The position numbers and the translations under genes were made by a program. Source: UBA6168 sp965222975 (GTDB taxonomy: Bacteria > Bacteroidota > Bacteroidia > Chitinophagales > Saprospiraceae). From it: DNA of 64,000 nucleotides. Positions 54,928 through 63,338 of this stretch are shown here, piece by piece. Below the pieces are notes generated by a model that saw nothing but the letters and a program-made list of their open reading frames with translations, made no database searches and was not told where the DNA came from. The DNA is taken from assembly GCA_965222975.1 (NCBI GenBank), contig CBDCVJ010000064.1:62001-126000 (forward strand), in the 5' to 3' direction. The stretch's first letter is position 1, and every line of letters starts with the position of its first letter.

Positions 54928-55187
54928 GGAATGTTTCCTATTTTTGGTGCAAAATTAGCAGACTTAAAATCAATTAAACTTCGAAAAGGCACTCTATTTC
55001 GCCTGTTTGAAAGCTTTAAATAAAGTTTAATACAATTTGTCTGAAAAAAAACAACCCTCCTACCAAAGAATTCGTTATTTTAGGCGTTCCAATATTTTTT
55101 TATTTCATTATACCAAATAATAGCATCAACCGTTTTGGCATTCATGTCAAAAATCCAAATTCCAGCAAACTCGCAAATCCGGATTTT

Positions 55188-56627
55188 ATGAAAAATATAA
55201 TTCCCATAGTTCTTTCATCTTTGCTGAGTGCTTTTATAGCAATCTTTGTTTATAAGAAAATTGAAAGCCCGCAGATAATTTATGCTGATGGGGTTACGGC
55301 GCCTGCTATGTACACCAATTTCGATTGGAGCGACCCGTTTGCTGGAGCTATGCAACGGAACTTCATATCTTCGACTCCTACCGATTTTATCTCTGCCGCT
55401 TCAAAGGTGACCCCTGCTGTTGTCAACATCAGGGCAGTCGAAAATTCCAATTACTCGTGGTGGGGGTCTGGTTCATATGGGGCTTCCTCTGGATCAGGCG
55501 TCATTGTTTCTGGCGATGGATTTATTGTGACCAATAATCATGTTATCGAAGATGGGAATAAATATGAAGTGACTTTGAACGACCATAGGGAATACGAAGC
55601 CAAGTTGATAGCAAGCGATCCATCCACTGACCTTGCTCTTTTAAAAATTGACCAAAATGACTTGCCCCATTTGGTGTTTGGCAATTCAGATTCATTAGCT
55701 GTGGGGGAATGGGTCATGGCTGTTGGAAATCCATTCAATCTCGAATCGACTGTTACTGCTGGAATTGTCAGTGCAAAAGGGAGGAGCATAGATATACTAG
55801 AAGGTGAATATACCATTGAATCTTTCATCCAGACCGACGCTGCCGTCAACCCTGGAAACAGTGGCGGCGCATTGGTCAACACCAATGGCGAATTGGTTGG
55901 CATTAACACTGCTATCATTACCCGCTCTGGCAAATATGAAGGATATTCATTTGCAATTCCATCCACGTTGGTACAAAAAGTCATAAAGGATTTAAGGGAT
56001 TATGGAGAGGTTCAAAGAGGCTTGCTGGGTATAAGGATCGGCCCTGTAAATGATCAAAACGCCAAGGAATTGGGGTTGCCAAGAGTGGAAGGTGTTTACA
56101 TCAGCAGTGTAACTCCAGATGGCGGAGCCGAGGATGCGGGACTTCAATCAGGAGATGTGATAGTTGGCATCAATAAAAAGAAAATTGGTTCCATTCCAGA
56201 GCTACAGGAACAAGTAGGTAGGCTACATCCGGGCACAACTATTGACCTCGAATACATCCGCCGAGGCAAACGTTTCAGAGCTGAAGTCACTTTGAAAGAT
56301 AAAGACCAGACGACTGCTTTTACTAGCCGTAATTTGGGTAAAGACCTCCTTGATTATCATGGATTTGATTTAAGAGAACTCTCACAAGATGAAAAACGAA
56401 GGTTGCGTGTTTCTGGTGTTTATGTCGAAACCATTGAGGTAGGGAGTACAATTGAAAAAACCGAAATGGATCCTGGCTACATTATCACCAAGGTAGCTGG
56501 CGTGCGGGTCTCTTCCGTGCAGGAGGTCATCAATGAATTAAAAAAGAGAAGGGGACAGGATGTTTATATTGAAGGGTTTTATGAAAATTATCCAGGAGAA
56601 TACTATTACACCTTTGAGGTAAAATAG
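55188..56627 (+). CDS. HtrA/DegP-like serine protease with two PDZ domains
   Basis: A 479-residue periplasmic protease/chaperone. The N-terminal hydrophobic segment (about 4-22) is a signal anchor. The trypsin-like domain has His in TNNHVIEDG, Asp in STDLALLKI and Ser in NPGNSGGAL, a complete triad. PDZ1 (about 275-365) begins near RGLLGIRIG, and a shorter PDZ2 (about 395-470) has GVYVETIEVGS and ITKVAGVRVSS. The length fits Bacteroidota Do-like proteases. It is monocistronic, with a strong terminator at 56671. The 260 bases upstream hold no recognisable gene. Confidence 0.93.
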   Translation: MKNIIPIVLSSLLSAFIAIFVYKKIESPQIIYADGVTAPAMYTNFDWSDPFAGAMQRNFISSTPTDFISAASKVTPAVVNIRAVENSNYSWWGSGSYGASSGSGVIVSGDGFIVTNNHVIEDGNKYEVTLNDHREYEAKLIASDPSTDLALLKIDQNDLPHLVFGNSDSLAVGEWVMAVGNPFNLESTVTAGIVSAKGRSIDILEGEYTIESFIQTDAAVNPGNSGGALVNTNGELVGINTAIITRSGKYEGYSFAIPSTLVQKVIKDLRDYGEVQRGLLGIRIGPVNDQNAKELGLPRVEGVYISSVTPDGGAEDAGLQSGDVIVGINKKKIGSIPELQEQVGRLHPGTTIDLEYIRRGKRFRAEVTLKDKDQTTAFTSRNLGKDLLDYHGFDLRELSQDEKRRLRVSGVYVETIEVGSTIEKTEMDPGYIITKVAGVRVSSVQEVINELKKRRGQDVYIEGFYENYPGEYYYTFEVK

Positions 56628-56670
56628 CCGAGTAGCAACACTCTTGAGTCCGTTTTTGACGACTAACGAT

Positions 56671-56706
56671 AAAAAGCCCAGTGCCCATTCAAGCACTGGG
56701 CTTTTT
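56671..56706 (+). terminator. Terminator after the HtrA gene
   Basis: AAAAAGCCCAGTGC (56671-56684) pairs with GCACTGGGCTTTTT (56693-56706) around an 8-base loop. Confidence 0.9.
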
Positions 56707-56811
56707 TCACTGCTTTTTTTAAAAGAACATTTTTTACCTTTCCGTTCCTTATATCACAAATTCACACCCAAACCGGTAAAACTGGCAAGTTTAAGCACAC
56801 AAACCATCGAT

Positions 56812-58437
56812 ATGGATATCAAGAAAAACAAAAACGAAGACGACATGAAGTTGCTCCTTTCCAAACTAGATCACCGCTTGGTGAAAATCCGATTGGGTGG
56901 AGGGACTAAAAAAATCGAGAAGTTGCACGCAAAAGGTAAAATGAGTGCGAGGGAGCGTATCAATTATTTAGTGGACAAAGATGATGATTGGCTTGAAATA
57001 GGGGAATTTACGGGTTATGGCATGTATGAAGAATATGGTGGTTGCCCAGCGGGTGGGGTAGTGGTCGGAATTGGCCATGTTCAGGGTCGCTTATGCATAA
57101 TAGTTGCCAACGATGCGACCGTAAAAGCAGGGGCTTGGTTTCCAATAACTGGAAAGAAGAACCTCCGTGCACAGGAAATTGCTATGGAGAATCGGCTTCC
57201 CATTATTTATTTGGTGGACAGCGCTGGCGTTTTCCTACCGATGCAAGATGAAATATTTCCAGACAAAGAACATTTTGGCCGAATGTTCCGCAATAATGCC
57301 AAAATGTCCTCGGCAGGTATTCCTCAAATTGCGGCAATTATGGGCAGTTGTGTTGCGGGGGGGGCATATTTGCCCATTATGTCTGATGAGTCATTGATCG
57401 TAGAGGGAACAGGAAGTATTTTTCTGGCAGGCCCCTATTTAGTGAAAGCAGCTATCGGCGAAGATGTTGACAAAGAAACCCTTGGCGGGGCAAAAACCCA
57501 AACTGAAATTTCAGGAGTGTGCGATTACAAAGCAAAAAACGAGGAGGAATGTTTGGATAAAATAAAAGAATTGATTGATAAAATCGGCCACTTTGAAAAA
57601 GCAGGATTTGATCGAGCAAAACCCACTCTTCCCAAATACGCTATTAAAGAAATCTATCAAATCAAGCCTTCGGAACCAGCTCGTCCTTATAGCATGTTCG
57701 AATTACTGGAACGATTGGTGGATGACTCAAAATTGACTTATTATAAAGAGGACTATGGTAAAACAATTATCTGCGCTTATGCACGCATTGATGGTTGGTC
57801 AGTAGGGATCGTTGCAAACAACAGGGAAGTGGTCAAGTCCGCTACTGGGGAAATGCAATTTGGTGGTGTTATTTATTCTGATTCGGCTGATAAAGCAAGT
57901 AGGTTCATTATGAATTGCAACCAGAAGAAAATCCCGCTTGTTTTTTTACATGATGTGACTGGGTTCATGGTTGGGAGCAGGTCCGAGCATGGTGGAATCA
58001 TAAAAGATGGTGCAAAAATGGTCAATGCTGTTTCTAATTCAACCGTACCAAAATTCAGCATCGTAATTGGTAATTCTTATGGAGCAGGTAATTATGCCAT
58101 GTGCGGTAAGGCATACGATCCCCGGCTCATAGTTGCCTGGCCGACCGCAAAAATTGCGGTGATGGGTGGTTCCCAAGCGGCCCAAACTTTACTGCAAATA
58201 GAAAAGGCCAGTTTGAAAGCAAAAGGGGAGCAATTGTCGGAAGAAGATGAAAAGGAAATGTTTGAAAAAATAAAAAACCGTTACGACGAACAAACCACCC
58301 CTTATTATGCTGCTGCCCGCCTTTGGGTTGATGCTATTATTGATCCAATCAAAACTCGGGATTGGATTTCCAAAGGTATTGAAATGGCCGAACATGCACC
58401 TGTGGAGAGGTTTAATGTTGGAGTAATTCAAACTTGA
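56812..58437 (+). CDS. Acyl-CoA carboxylase beta (carboxyltransferase) subunit
   Basis: A 541-residue carboxyltransferase of the propionyl/methylcrotonyl/geranyl-CoA carboxylase family. It has the N-terminal KLHAKGKMSARERINYL, the acyl-CoA site region VDSAGVFLPMQDE, the oxyanion-forming GSCVAGGAYLPIMSDE, and in the second half HDVTGFMVGS, GNSYGAGNYAMCG and WPTAKIAVMGG. AGVFLPMQDEIFPD and the length suggest the methylcrotonyl-CoA type, but this is not certain. I take ATG 56812, because the 56 codons upstream in frame run through the terminator. The biotin carboxylase/BCCP subunit is not adjacent. Confidence 0.88.
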   Translation: MDIKKNKNEDDMKLLLSKLDHRLVKIRLGGGTKKIEKLHAKGKMSARERINYLVDKDDDWLEIGEFTGYGMYEEYGGCPAGGVVVGIGHVQGRLCIIVANDATVKAGAWFPITGKKNLRAQEIAMENRLPIIYLVDSAGVFLPMQDEIFPDKEHFGRMFRNNAKMSSAGIPQIAAIMGSCVAGGAYLPIMSDESLIVEGTGSIFLAGPYLVKAAIGEDVDKETLGGAKTQTEISGVCDYKAKNEEECLDKIKELIDKIGHFEKAGFDRAKPTLPKYAIKEIYQIKPSEPARPYSMFELLERLVDDSKLTYYKEDYGKTIICAYARIDGWSVGIVANNREVVKSATGEMQFGGVIYSDSADKASRFIMNCNQKKIPLVFLHDVTGFMVGSRSEHGGIIKDGAKMVNAVSNSTVPKFSIVIGNSYGAGNYAMCGKAYDPRLIVAWPTAKIAVMGGSQAAQTLLQIEKASLKAKGEQLSEEDEKEMFEKIKNRYDEQTTPYYAAARLWVDAIIDPIKTRDWISKGIEMAEHAPVERFNVGVIQT

Positions 58438-58455
58438 TTAAAATTAAAAGATAAA

Positions 58456-58614
58456 GTGAACGAAGATCAGATACAAGATCAAACACATGGGCAAAGAAAA
58501 TCCCTGAAAAATTGGCTAAAAAAGATAGGCGTTGCTGGTTTTTTATTTTTTTTAATCAAAGGCCTTATTTGGCTTTATATTTTTTTTCAAGCAGGTAAAT
58601 GTGCCTTAGAATGA
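58456..58614 (+). CDS. Small single-pass membrane protein (52 residues)
   Basis: A GTG-started frame (58456) encodes 52 residues: a polar N-terminus (NEDQIQDQTHGQRKSLK), then NWLKKIGVAGFLFFLIKG and LIWLYIFFQAGKC. The WLKKIGxxGFLFFLIKGLxWL pattern is one I associate with short conserved membrane proteins of Bacteroidota. It follows the carboxylase by 18 bases and its TGA overlaps the next ATG (ATGA at 58611-58614), so the three genes may be co-transcribed and the latter two translationally coupled. The function is unknown. Confidence 0.65.
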   Translation: MNEDQIQDQTHGQRKSLKNWLKKIGVAGFLFFLIKGLIWLYIFFQAGKCALE

Positions 58615-58964
58615 AGTTGTTTTTTAAAATATTGTTTCCGATTTTATTTTTCTTGTGGAGCGATTTAATATATCCACAAAACGAAATTGGTGTGCAATTA
58701 AAAGAAGGTTTTATTAATATAGAAAAACCAATATTTAAATTCAATAAATATTGTTTCCAACTAATTTCTTATAATGAAAATGATATGCCCAGACCTAAGA
58801 CTATGTTTTTAAATAAGATAGATTTATCTGAAACTGCCTTTAATTGCAGCGACCTTGCATTATTTTGCCGCCTTGAATTAAAAGTGGAAAAGGCTGCGAA
58901 AATACCTGTTAAATTTAGGATAGGTGAAGTGCAATATGTGGAAAGGATGGAAGGAAAATATTAA
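58611..58964 (+). CDS. Secreted protein of unknown function (117 residues)
   Basis: A 117-residue protein with a signal peptide (KLFFKILFPILFFLWSDLIYPQ) and a small soluble domain. VEKAAKIPVKFRIGEVQYVERMEGK at the end looks like beta strands, and two cysteines (NCSDLALFC) could form a disulfide. I do not recognise the family. The start at ATG 58611 overlaps the preceding stop, supporting translation of both. Codon use is strongly A/T-rich like its neighbour. Confidence 0.6.
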   Translation: MKLFFKILFPILFFLWSDLIYPQNEIGVQLKEGFINIEKPIFKFNKYCFQLISYNENDMPRPKTMFLNKIDLSETAFNCSDLALFCRLELKVEKAAKIPVKFRIGEVQYVERMEGKY

Positions 58965-58989
58965 TAAACCTAACAGGTGTTTTAAAAAG

Positions 58990-59059
58990 AAAAACGCATA
59001 GACACATAGAAAACATAGTTTTTTAATTTTTAAAAATTACTATGTGTATTTGTGTTTTT
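58990..59059. repeat. Imperfect inverted repeat with CACATAG arms
   Basis: The 20-base arms 58990-59009 (AAAAACGCATAGACACATAG) and 59040-59059 pair at 17 positions. It lies in the gap between convergent genes and may terminate transcription both ways. Confidence 0.6.
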
Positions 59060-59106
59060 AAAAAAAGTACTTATTATAATTACTCGTTCTTAATAAATTA
59101 CTATAC

Positions 59107-59838
59107 TCAAATCAAATCAAATAAATTATTCACACCAAATACCCGGCTTTTATTAAAGCCTTCCGCATATTCAGCATTAATTGACCTTCCAAATGAGCGC
59201 CCTTTTGCCCGCATAAAATCCATAAAATCTTTTCCCGAAATCGGAGTGGTTAGTTCAGATTTATATTCTTCATTTTCTGGCAAATAAAATTGAGAACGAA
59301 AGGTCAATATCAATTCCATTTTTTTTGCAAAATAAGGGGATATGTCAACTACAAAATCAGGGATAAGGTTTCGGTCTTGAATATAATGGTAGAGGGCTTT
59401 GGGCCTCCATTTACTTTGTTCATTTCCGTTTACGTCTTTTGTCTTGATTTTCACCAATCCAGAAAGGTAGCAAGCTTCGGCGGTGAGTTTGGCGGCACGG
59501 CCATGATCAGGATGGCGGTCTTCTATGGCATTGGCGAGTACGATCTCAGGCTGGCACCATCTAACCACTTCAATTATTTTGAGAATGTTTTCTTTTGAGT
59601 GGGTAAAAAAGCCATCGGCCATGCCGAGGTTCTCTCGAAAAACTGCACCCATTTTTTTTGCGGCAGCCGCCGCTTCAACGTCCCTTATTTTAGCATTGCC
59701 ACGCGTGCCAAGTTCTCCACGTGTAATGTCAAGCAACCCAACCGTTTTACCGAGTTCGATATGTTTCAACAATGTTCCAGAACAACTTAATTCTACGTCG
59801 TCGGGATGGACGCCGATAGCAAGAATGTCAACTTTCAT
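59107..59838 (-). CDS. bshB1: Bacillithiol biosynthesis deacetylase BshB1
   Basis: A 243-residue LmbE-like zinc deacetylase that removes the acetyl group from N-acetylglucosaminyl-malate in bacillithiol synthesis. HPDDVELSCSGT carries the zinc-binding His-Asp-Asp, followed by LDITRGELGTRG, the second zinc motif region in NAIEDRHPDHGRAAKL, and RPKALYHYIQ. These match BshB1 well, and the length is typical. bshA and bshC are not in the window. The upstream gap to the mutS stop holds a 25-bp perfect inverted repeat. Confidence 0.9.
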   Translation of the reverse strand: MKVDILAIGVHPDDVELSCSGTLLKHIELGKTVGLLDITRGELGTRGNAKIRDVEAAAAAKKMGAVFRENLGMADGFFTHSKENILKIIEVVRWCQPEIVLANAIEDRHPDHGRAAKLTAEACYLSGLVKIKTKDVNGNEQSKWRPKALYHYIQDRNLIPDFVVDISPYFAKKMELILTFRSQFYLPENEEYKSELTTPISGKDFMDFMRAKGRSFGRSINAEYAEGFNKSRVFGVNNLFDLI

Positions 59839-59860
59839 AACAATGAGAGGTCAGAGAAGA

Positions 59861-59940
59861 GACCGCTGCGCTGTCAGAGGTCAGAACATACATTATCAGA
59901 GGCCAAAGTACTTCGTCTGACCTCTGACAGCGCAGCGGTC
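59861..59940. repeat. 25-bp perfect inverted repeat with degenerate 20-base extensions
   Basis: GACCGCTGCGCTGTCAGAGG... (59861-59885) is exactly reverse-complemented at 59916-59940, with a 30-base loop. The arms extend about 20 bases outward with five mismatches. TCAGAGGTCAGA-type units are reiterated. It lies between the mutS stop and the bshB1 start on the - strand. Confidence 0.85.
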
Positions 59941-59954
59941 TGACGTCTGACTTC

Positions 59955-62642
59955 TTAAGAAGCAGATTCCTGTGCCAACTTTTTTAACTCGTTCAGTTTC
60001 AAAAGGCATTCAACCGGCGTCATCCCGTTCACATCCATTTCCAGCAACAACTCTTTTATTCGACCAACATTTGGGTCAAAGGTTTCAAAAATGCTCAGTT
60101 GATAATTTGGAGCTTCAATGTCGGAAGTATTTGCCTTTTTAGCCTTTATCAATTCGTCCGAAGTCTCAGGAGCTTCGATGTGGTTGGCCTCTAATTGAAT
60201 CAATATTTCGTTAGCCCTTTTGACAATGGTTTTGGGCATACCAGCCATTTTTGCCACATGAATACCAAAGCTATGTTGGCTGCCACCCGGCACAAGTTTC
60301 CGCAGGAAGACTACCTTCTGGCCGATTTCTTTGACAGCTACATTGAAATTTTTTATGCGGCTAAACTTATTTGCCAATTCGTTCAGTTCGTGATAGTGCG
60401 TAGCAAATAATGTCTTGGGTTTCAAGTCTTTATAATTATGTAAGTACTCCGCAATGGACCAAGCTATGGAAATACCATCATAGGTGCTTGTGCCCCTGCC
60501 AATTTCATCCAACAAAATCAGACTGCGATCAGAAATATTGTTCATGATGCTGGCCGTCTCGTTCATTTCCACCATGAAAGTACTCTCGCCGCCCGATAGA
60601 TTATCTGACGCTCCGACCCTTGTGAATACTTTATCAATCAATCCCAACCGAGCAGATTGGGCCGGCACATAACTCCCCATTTGAGCCATCAGGCTGATGA
60701 GTGCCGTTTGCCGTAGAAGAGCCGATTTCCCTGACATGTTCGGTCCAGTGATGACGATTATTTGTTGTTCTTCATTGTCGAGAAAAACATCGTTTGGCAC
60801 ATAACTCTCCCCCAATGGCAAATTCTGCTCAATTACCGGATGGCGTCCATTTCGGATGTCGATGGCGTGGCTGTTGTCAAGGGTAGGGCGGGTGTAATTG
60901 TTTTTATCGGCCACTTCTGCAAAGGCCAACAGGCAATCAATTCGTGCAATAATGGAAGCATTGTGCTGAATGGGCTGAATGTAATCATTCATGGAAAGCA
61001 CCAATTGCTCGTAGAGCCGGATTTCCAGTTCCAATATTTTTTCTTGTGCGCCTAATATCTTGGCTTCCAGCTTTTTAAGGTCTTCTGTGATGTAGCGTTC
61101 GCAATTGGTTAGGGTTTGTTTTCTGACCCAATTTTCGGGAATGAGGTCTTTTCCTTTGTATTTGTTGGTCACTTCAAGATAATAGCCGAAAACGTTGTTG
61201 AAACCAATTTTCAATGTTTCAATCCCGGTCCTTTCAGCTTCCACCCGCTGTATTTCCACCAACAATTCTTTGCTGTTTTTGATAGTATGGCGCAAATCAT
61301 CCAGCTCTTCGTGGAAGCCGTCGGCAATGACCCCTCCTTTTGCTACCAACGCCGGAGGAGCCTCAACGATTTGCTTTTTGATAGCCGATTGCAGGGCAGG
61401 GCAGGGGTTCAGGCCGTCTCCTAATTTTTCAAGGTAAGAATTGCCAGAAGCAGCGAGAATCGTTTTCAATGGAGCGGTCAATTCCAAGGCCTTTCTGAGT
61501 TGCACTACTTCCCTCGGCCCAATTTTGCCCAAAGGCACCCGGGAGATCAACCGCTCCAAATCGCCCATTTGGCGTATATATGAAGTGGTCTCTTCCGAAA
61601 TGCTTTTGTTTTTCAGGAAATGATCAACTGTGTCATGCCGATTCTCTATTTCTTTCAAAGACGTTAATGGAAGCAACACCCATTTTTTTAGCAACCTTCC
61701 ACCCATAGGTGAAACTGTCTTGTCCAAAACAGAGATAAGCGGCATACCTTCTTCATTTTGGCTAAAAGCCAATTCAAGGTTTTTAATGGTAAAACGGTCA
61801 AGCCATACGTATTTATCTTTATGTATCCGACTGATACGGGTTATGTGCTGGAGGTTTTTATTCTCTGTTGTTGCGATGTAGTGCAATGCCGCCCCGGCAG
61901 CTATCTGGGCCAATTCAAGGCTTTCCACTCCAAAACCTTTCAGCGATTTCACTTCAAAATGGTCCAACAATTTTTCACGGGCATAATCTTCGGTAAATAC
62001 CCAATCATCAAGCAAAAAGGTATAAAATCGGCTTCCAAAATTGGCTTCAAAAAAATCAGATTTCCCCTTTGAAAAAATCACTTCCGAAGGATTGAACCCT
62101 TGAAGCAATTTGTCAATGTAGGTCAGGTCGCCTTCCGAAACCATGAACTCTCCTGTCGAAATATCAAGGAATGCAATGCCTGATTGGTTTTTTTGACCAA
62201 AGAAAACAGCTGCTAAAAAATTGTTGGATTTGTGCTCAAGTAGATTTTCGTCTGTTGTGACACCGGGTGTTACGATCTCTGTTACTCCACGTTTTACGAT
62301 CTTTTTTTCTGGGGACGGTTTCTCCAACTGTTCACAAATAGCGACTCGATAACCAGCCCTAACGAGCCTTGGCAAATATGTGTTGAGGGAGTGGTAGGGG
62401 AAGCCTGCTAATTCAATATCGCTACCCCCATTGTTGCGACTGGTGAGTGTGATGGTAAGGGCTTTGGAAGTTAATACTGCATCTTCAGCGAAAGTTTCAT
62501 AAAAATCGCCGACCCGGAAAAGCAGTATGGCATCCGGATGCTTCGCCTTCATCTGGAAATACTGCTTCATCAAAGGAGTGACCTTGCCCGTTTTCCCCTT
62601 TGTTTTCTGACCTTTTACGATTGTTTGACTTCTTCTTGCCAA
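59955..62642 (-). CDS. mutS: DNA mismatch repair protein MutS
   Basis: An 895-residue MutS that recognises mispaired bases. The mismatch-reading motif is FRVGDFYETF near the N-terminus, Walker A is GPNMSGKSALLRQ, Walker B is LILLDEIGRGTSTYDG, and FATHYHELNEL follows. The C-terminus ends in a helix pair (MTPVECLLKLNELKKL). I choose TTG 62642, which gives a basic ARRSQTIVKGQ leader before PLMKQYFQMK. The frame is open 25 codons further up to TTG 62717, but those codons are the AGTTGGCAGGAGG hairpin arms and are probably non-coding. Confidence 0.93.
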   Translation of the reverse strand: MARRSQTIVKGQKTKGKTGKVTPLMKQYFQMKAKHPDAILLFRVGDFYETFAEDAVLTSKALTITLTSRNNGGSDIELAGFPYHSLNTYLPRLVRAGYRVAICEQLEKPSPEKKIVKRGVTEIVTPGVTTDENLLEHKSNNFLAAVFFGQKNQSGIAFLDISTGEFMVSEGDLTYIDKLLQGFNPSEVIFSKGKSDFFEANFGSRFYTFLLDDWVFTEDYAREKLLDHFEVKSLKGFGVESLELAQIAAGAALHYIATTENKNLQHITRISRIHKDKYVWLDRFTIKNLELAFSQNEEGMPLISVLDKTVSPMGGRLLKKWVLLPLTSLKEIENRHDTVDHFLKNKSISEETTSYIRQMGDLERLISRVPLGKIGPREVVQLRKALELTAPLKTILAASGNSYLEKLGDGLNPCPALQSAIKKQIVEAPPALVAKGGVIADGFHEELDDLRHTIKNSKELLVEIQRVEAERTGIETLKIGFNNVFGYYLEVTNKYKGKDLIPENWVRKQTLTNCERYITEDLKKLEAKILGAQEKILELEIRLYEQLVLSMNDYIQPIQHNASIIARIDCLLAFAEVADKNNYTRPTLDNSHAIDIRNGRHPVIEQNLPLGESYVPNDVFLDNEEQQIIVITGPNMSGKSALLRQTALISLMAQMGSYVPAQSARLGLIDKVFTRVGASDNLSGGESTFMVEMNETASIMNNISDRSLILLDEIGRGTSTYDGISIAWSIAEYLHNYKDLKPKTLFATHYHELNELANKFSRIKNFNVAVKEIGQKVVFLRKLVPGGSQHSFGIHVAKMAGMPKTIVKRANEILIQLEANHIEAPETSDELIKAKKANTSDIEAPNYQLSIFETFDPNVGRIKELLLEMDVNGMTPVECLLKLNELKKLAQESAS

Positions 62643-62671
62643 GGTGGGTTTGTTTGGTTCGTTTACATTTA

Positions 62672-62719
62672 AGTTGGCAGGAGGTGGGAAATTGTAAATA
62701 TTCCCACCTCCTGCCAACT
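62672..62719. repeat. Perfect 19-bp hairpin upstream of mutS
   Basis: AGTTGGCAGGAGGTGGGAA (62672-62690) and its exact complement 62701-62719, with a 10-base loop. Confidence 0.85.
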
Positions 62720-62725
62720 AAGCTC

Positions 62726-62769
62726 TTGGGAGGGAAAAGAAAAATCTCAATTTTTCTTTTCCCTCCCAA
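62726..62769. repeat. Perfect 20-bp hairpin upstream of mutS
   Basis: TTGGGAGGGAAAAGAAAAAT (62726-62745) and its exact complement 62750-62769, with loop CTCA. It is six bases from the previous hairpin and unrelated in sequence. Confidence 0.85.
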
Positions 62770-62820
62770 ATTGTCAAAACCGATTGCTTTTGGCAAAGAT
62801 AGGAAAGGGGGGAGAAAACC

Positions 62821-63048
62821 ATGTTTCACAAAGGGTTGATGGTCATTTTTGTGGAAAACTTTTGGGTAGCCTCAAGGGTAAGTGGTATGGTGTTGATTGG
62901 GATAACGTTAGCCAAAGTATTTCTTTTCGACCTTGTAGGGTTAGAGGTGACCAGCCGAATAATCCTGTTTATTGGACTGGGAAAACTGTTGCTGGTGACG
63001 TCTTATTTATATCAAAAAAAATCACAGAATAGAAGTATTCAAAAATAA
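62821..63048 (+). pseudogene. C-terminal remnant of a DUF2339 membrane protein
   Basis: A 75-codon frame encodes FWVASRVSGMVLIGITLAKVF and LFDLVGLEVTSRIILFIGLG, then LLVTSYLYQKK. This matches, from memory, the very C-terminus of large DUF2339 multi-pass proteins (KVFLfDLsgL...RilSFlgLG...SYLYqk). A stop codon (62800-62802) lies just upstream in frame and no further family sequence is visible, so several hundred residues are missing. It is most simply a deletion remnant. Less likely it is a functional two-helix microprotein starting at ATG 62821. Confidence 0.6.
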
Positions 63049-63133
63049 AATTTGTGCATTTGTAAAAAGTTGAAGATCAAGGTGCCGGATACCTCTTGGC
63101 TCCAGCAATTAATTGTTAATTAAAATTAAATCT

Positions 63134-63154
63134 TGGTGATTTTTAAAATCACCA
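63134..63154. repeat. Near-perfect palindrome TGGTGATTTT/AAAATCACCA
   Basis: The 10-base arms surround one T and extend outward with AAATC/GATTT after one mismatch. It lies in the 290-base gap before the last gene and could end the DUF2339 remnant transcript; there is no strong T-run. Confidence 0.5.
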
Positions 63155-63262
63155 TGATTTAGGTCACGAATATTAATTATTTATTGCCAGAGCTATCTAA
63201 TGTATTTGATACCTTATTTCCGAACAACCCTAATGTTTAGGAATGTTTAGGAGAAAAAAACA

Positions 63263-63295
63263 TTTGGAAATGTAAATCACTTCAATTTATGTTTG
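63263..63295 (+). promoter_or_regulatory. Bacteroidota-type promoter before the last gene
   Basis: TTTG (63263-63266), a 21-base spacer and TATGTTTG (63288-63295) precede ATG 63339 by 43 bases. The fit to TTTG-N19/21-TAnnTTTG is the best in the window. Confidence 0.6.
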
Positions 63296-63338
63296 TTCCT
63301 AATAAAAATGTATCCAAAAAAACATTTACAAAAATAAT

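Noticed and set aside
62643..62717. Upstream extension of mutS to TTG 62717 (adds MAGGGNIYNFPPPANL...)
   Set aside because: These codons are translated hairpin arms and have no resemblance to MutS N-termini; a TTG at 62642 gives a normal basic leader.
62784..63032. Overlapping frame MLLAKIGKGGENH... in the DUF2339 remnant region
   Set aside because: Composition is random-looking; the frame from 62821 carries the recognisable membrane segments.
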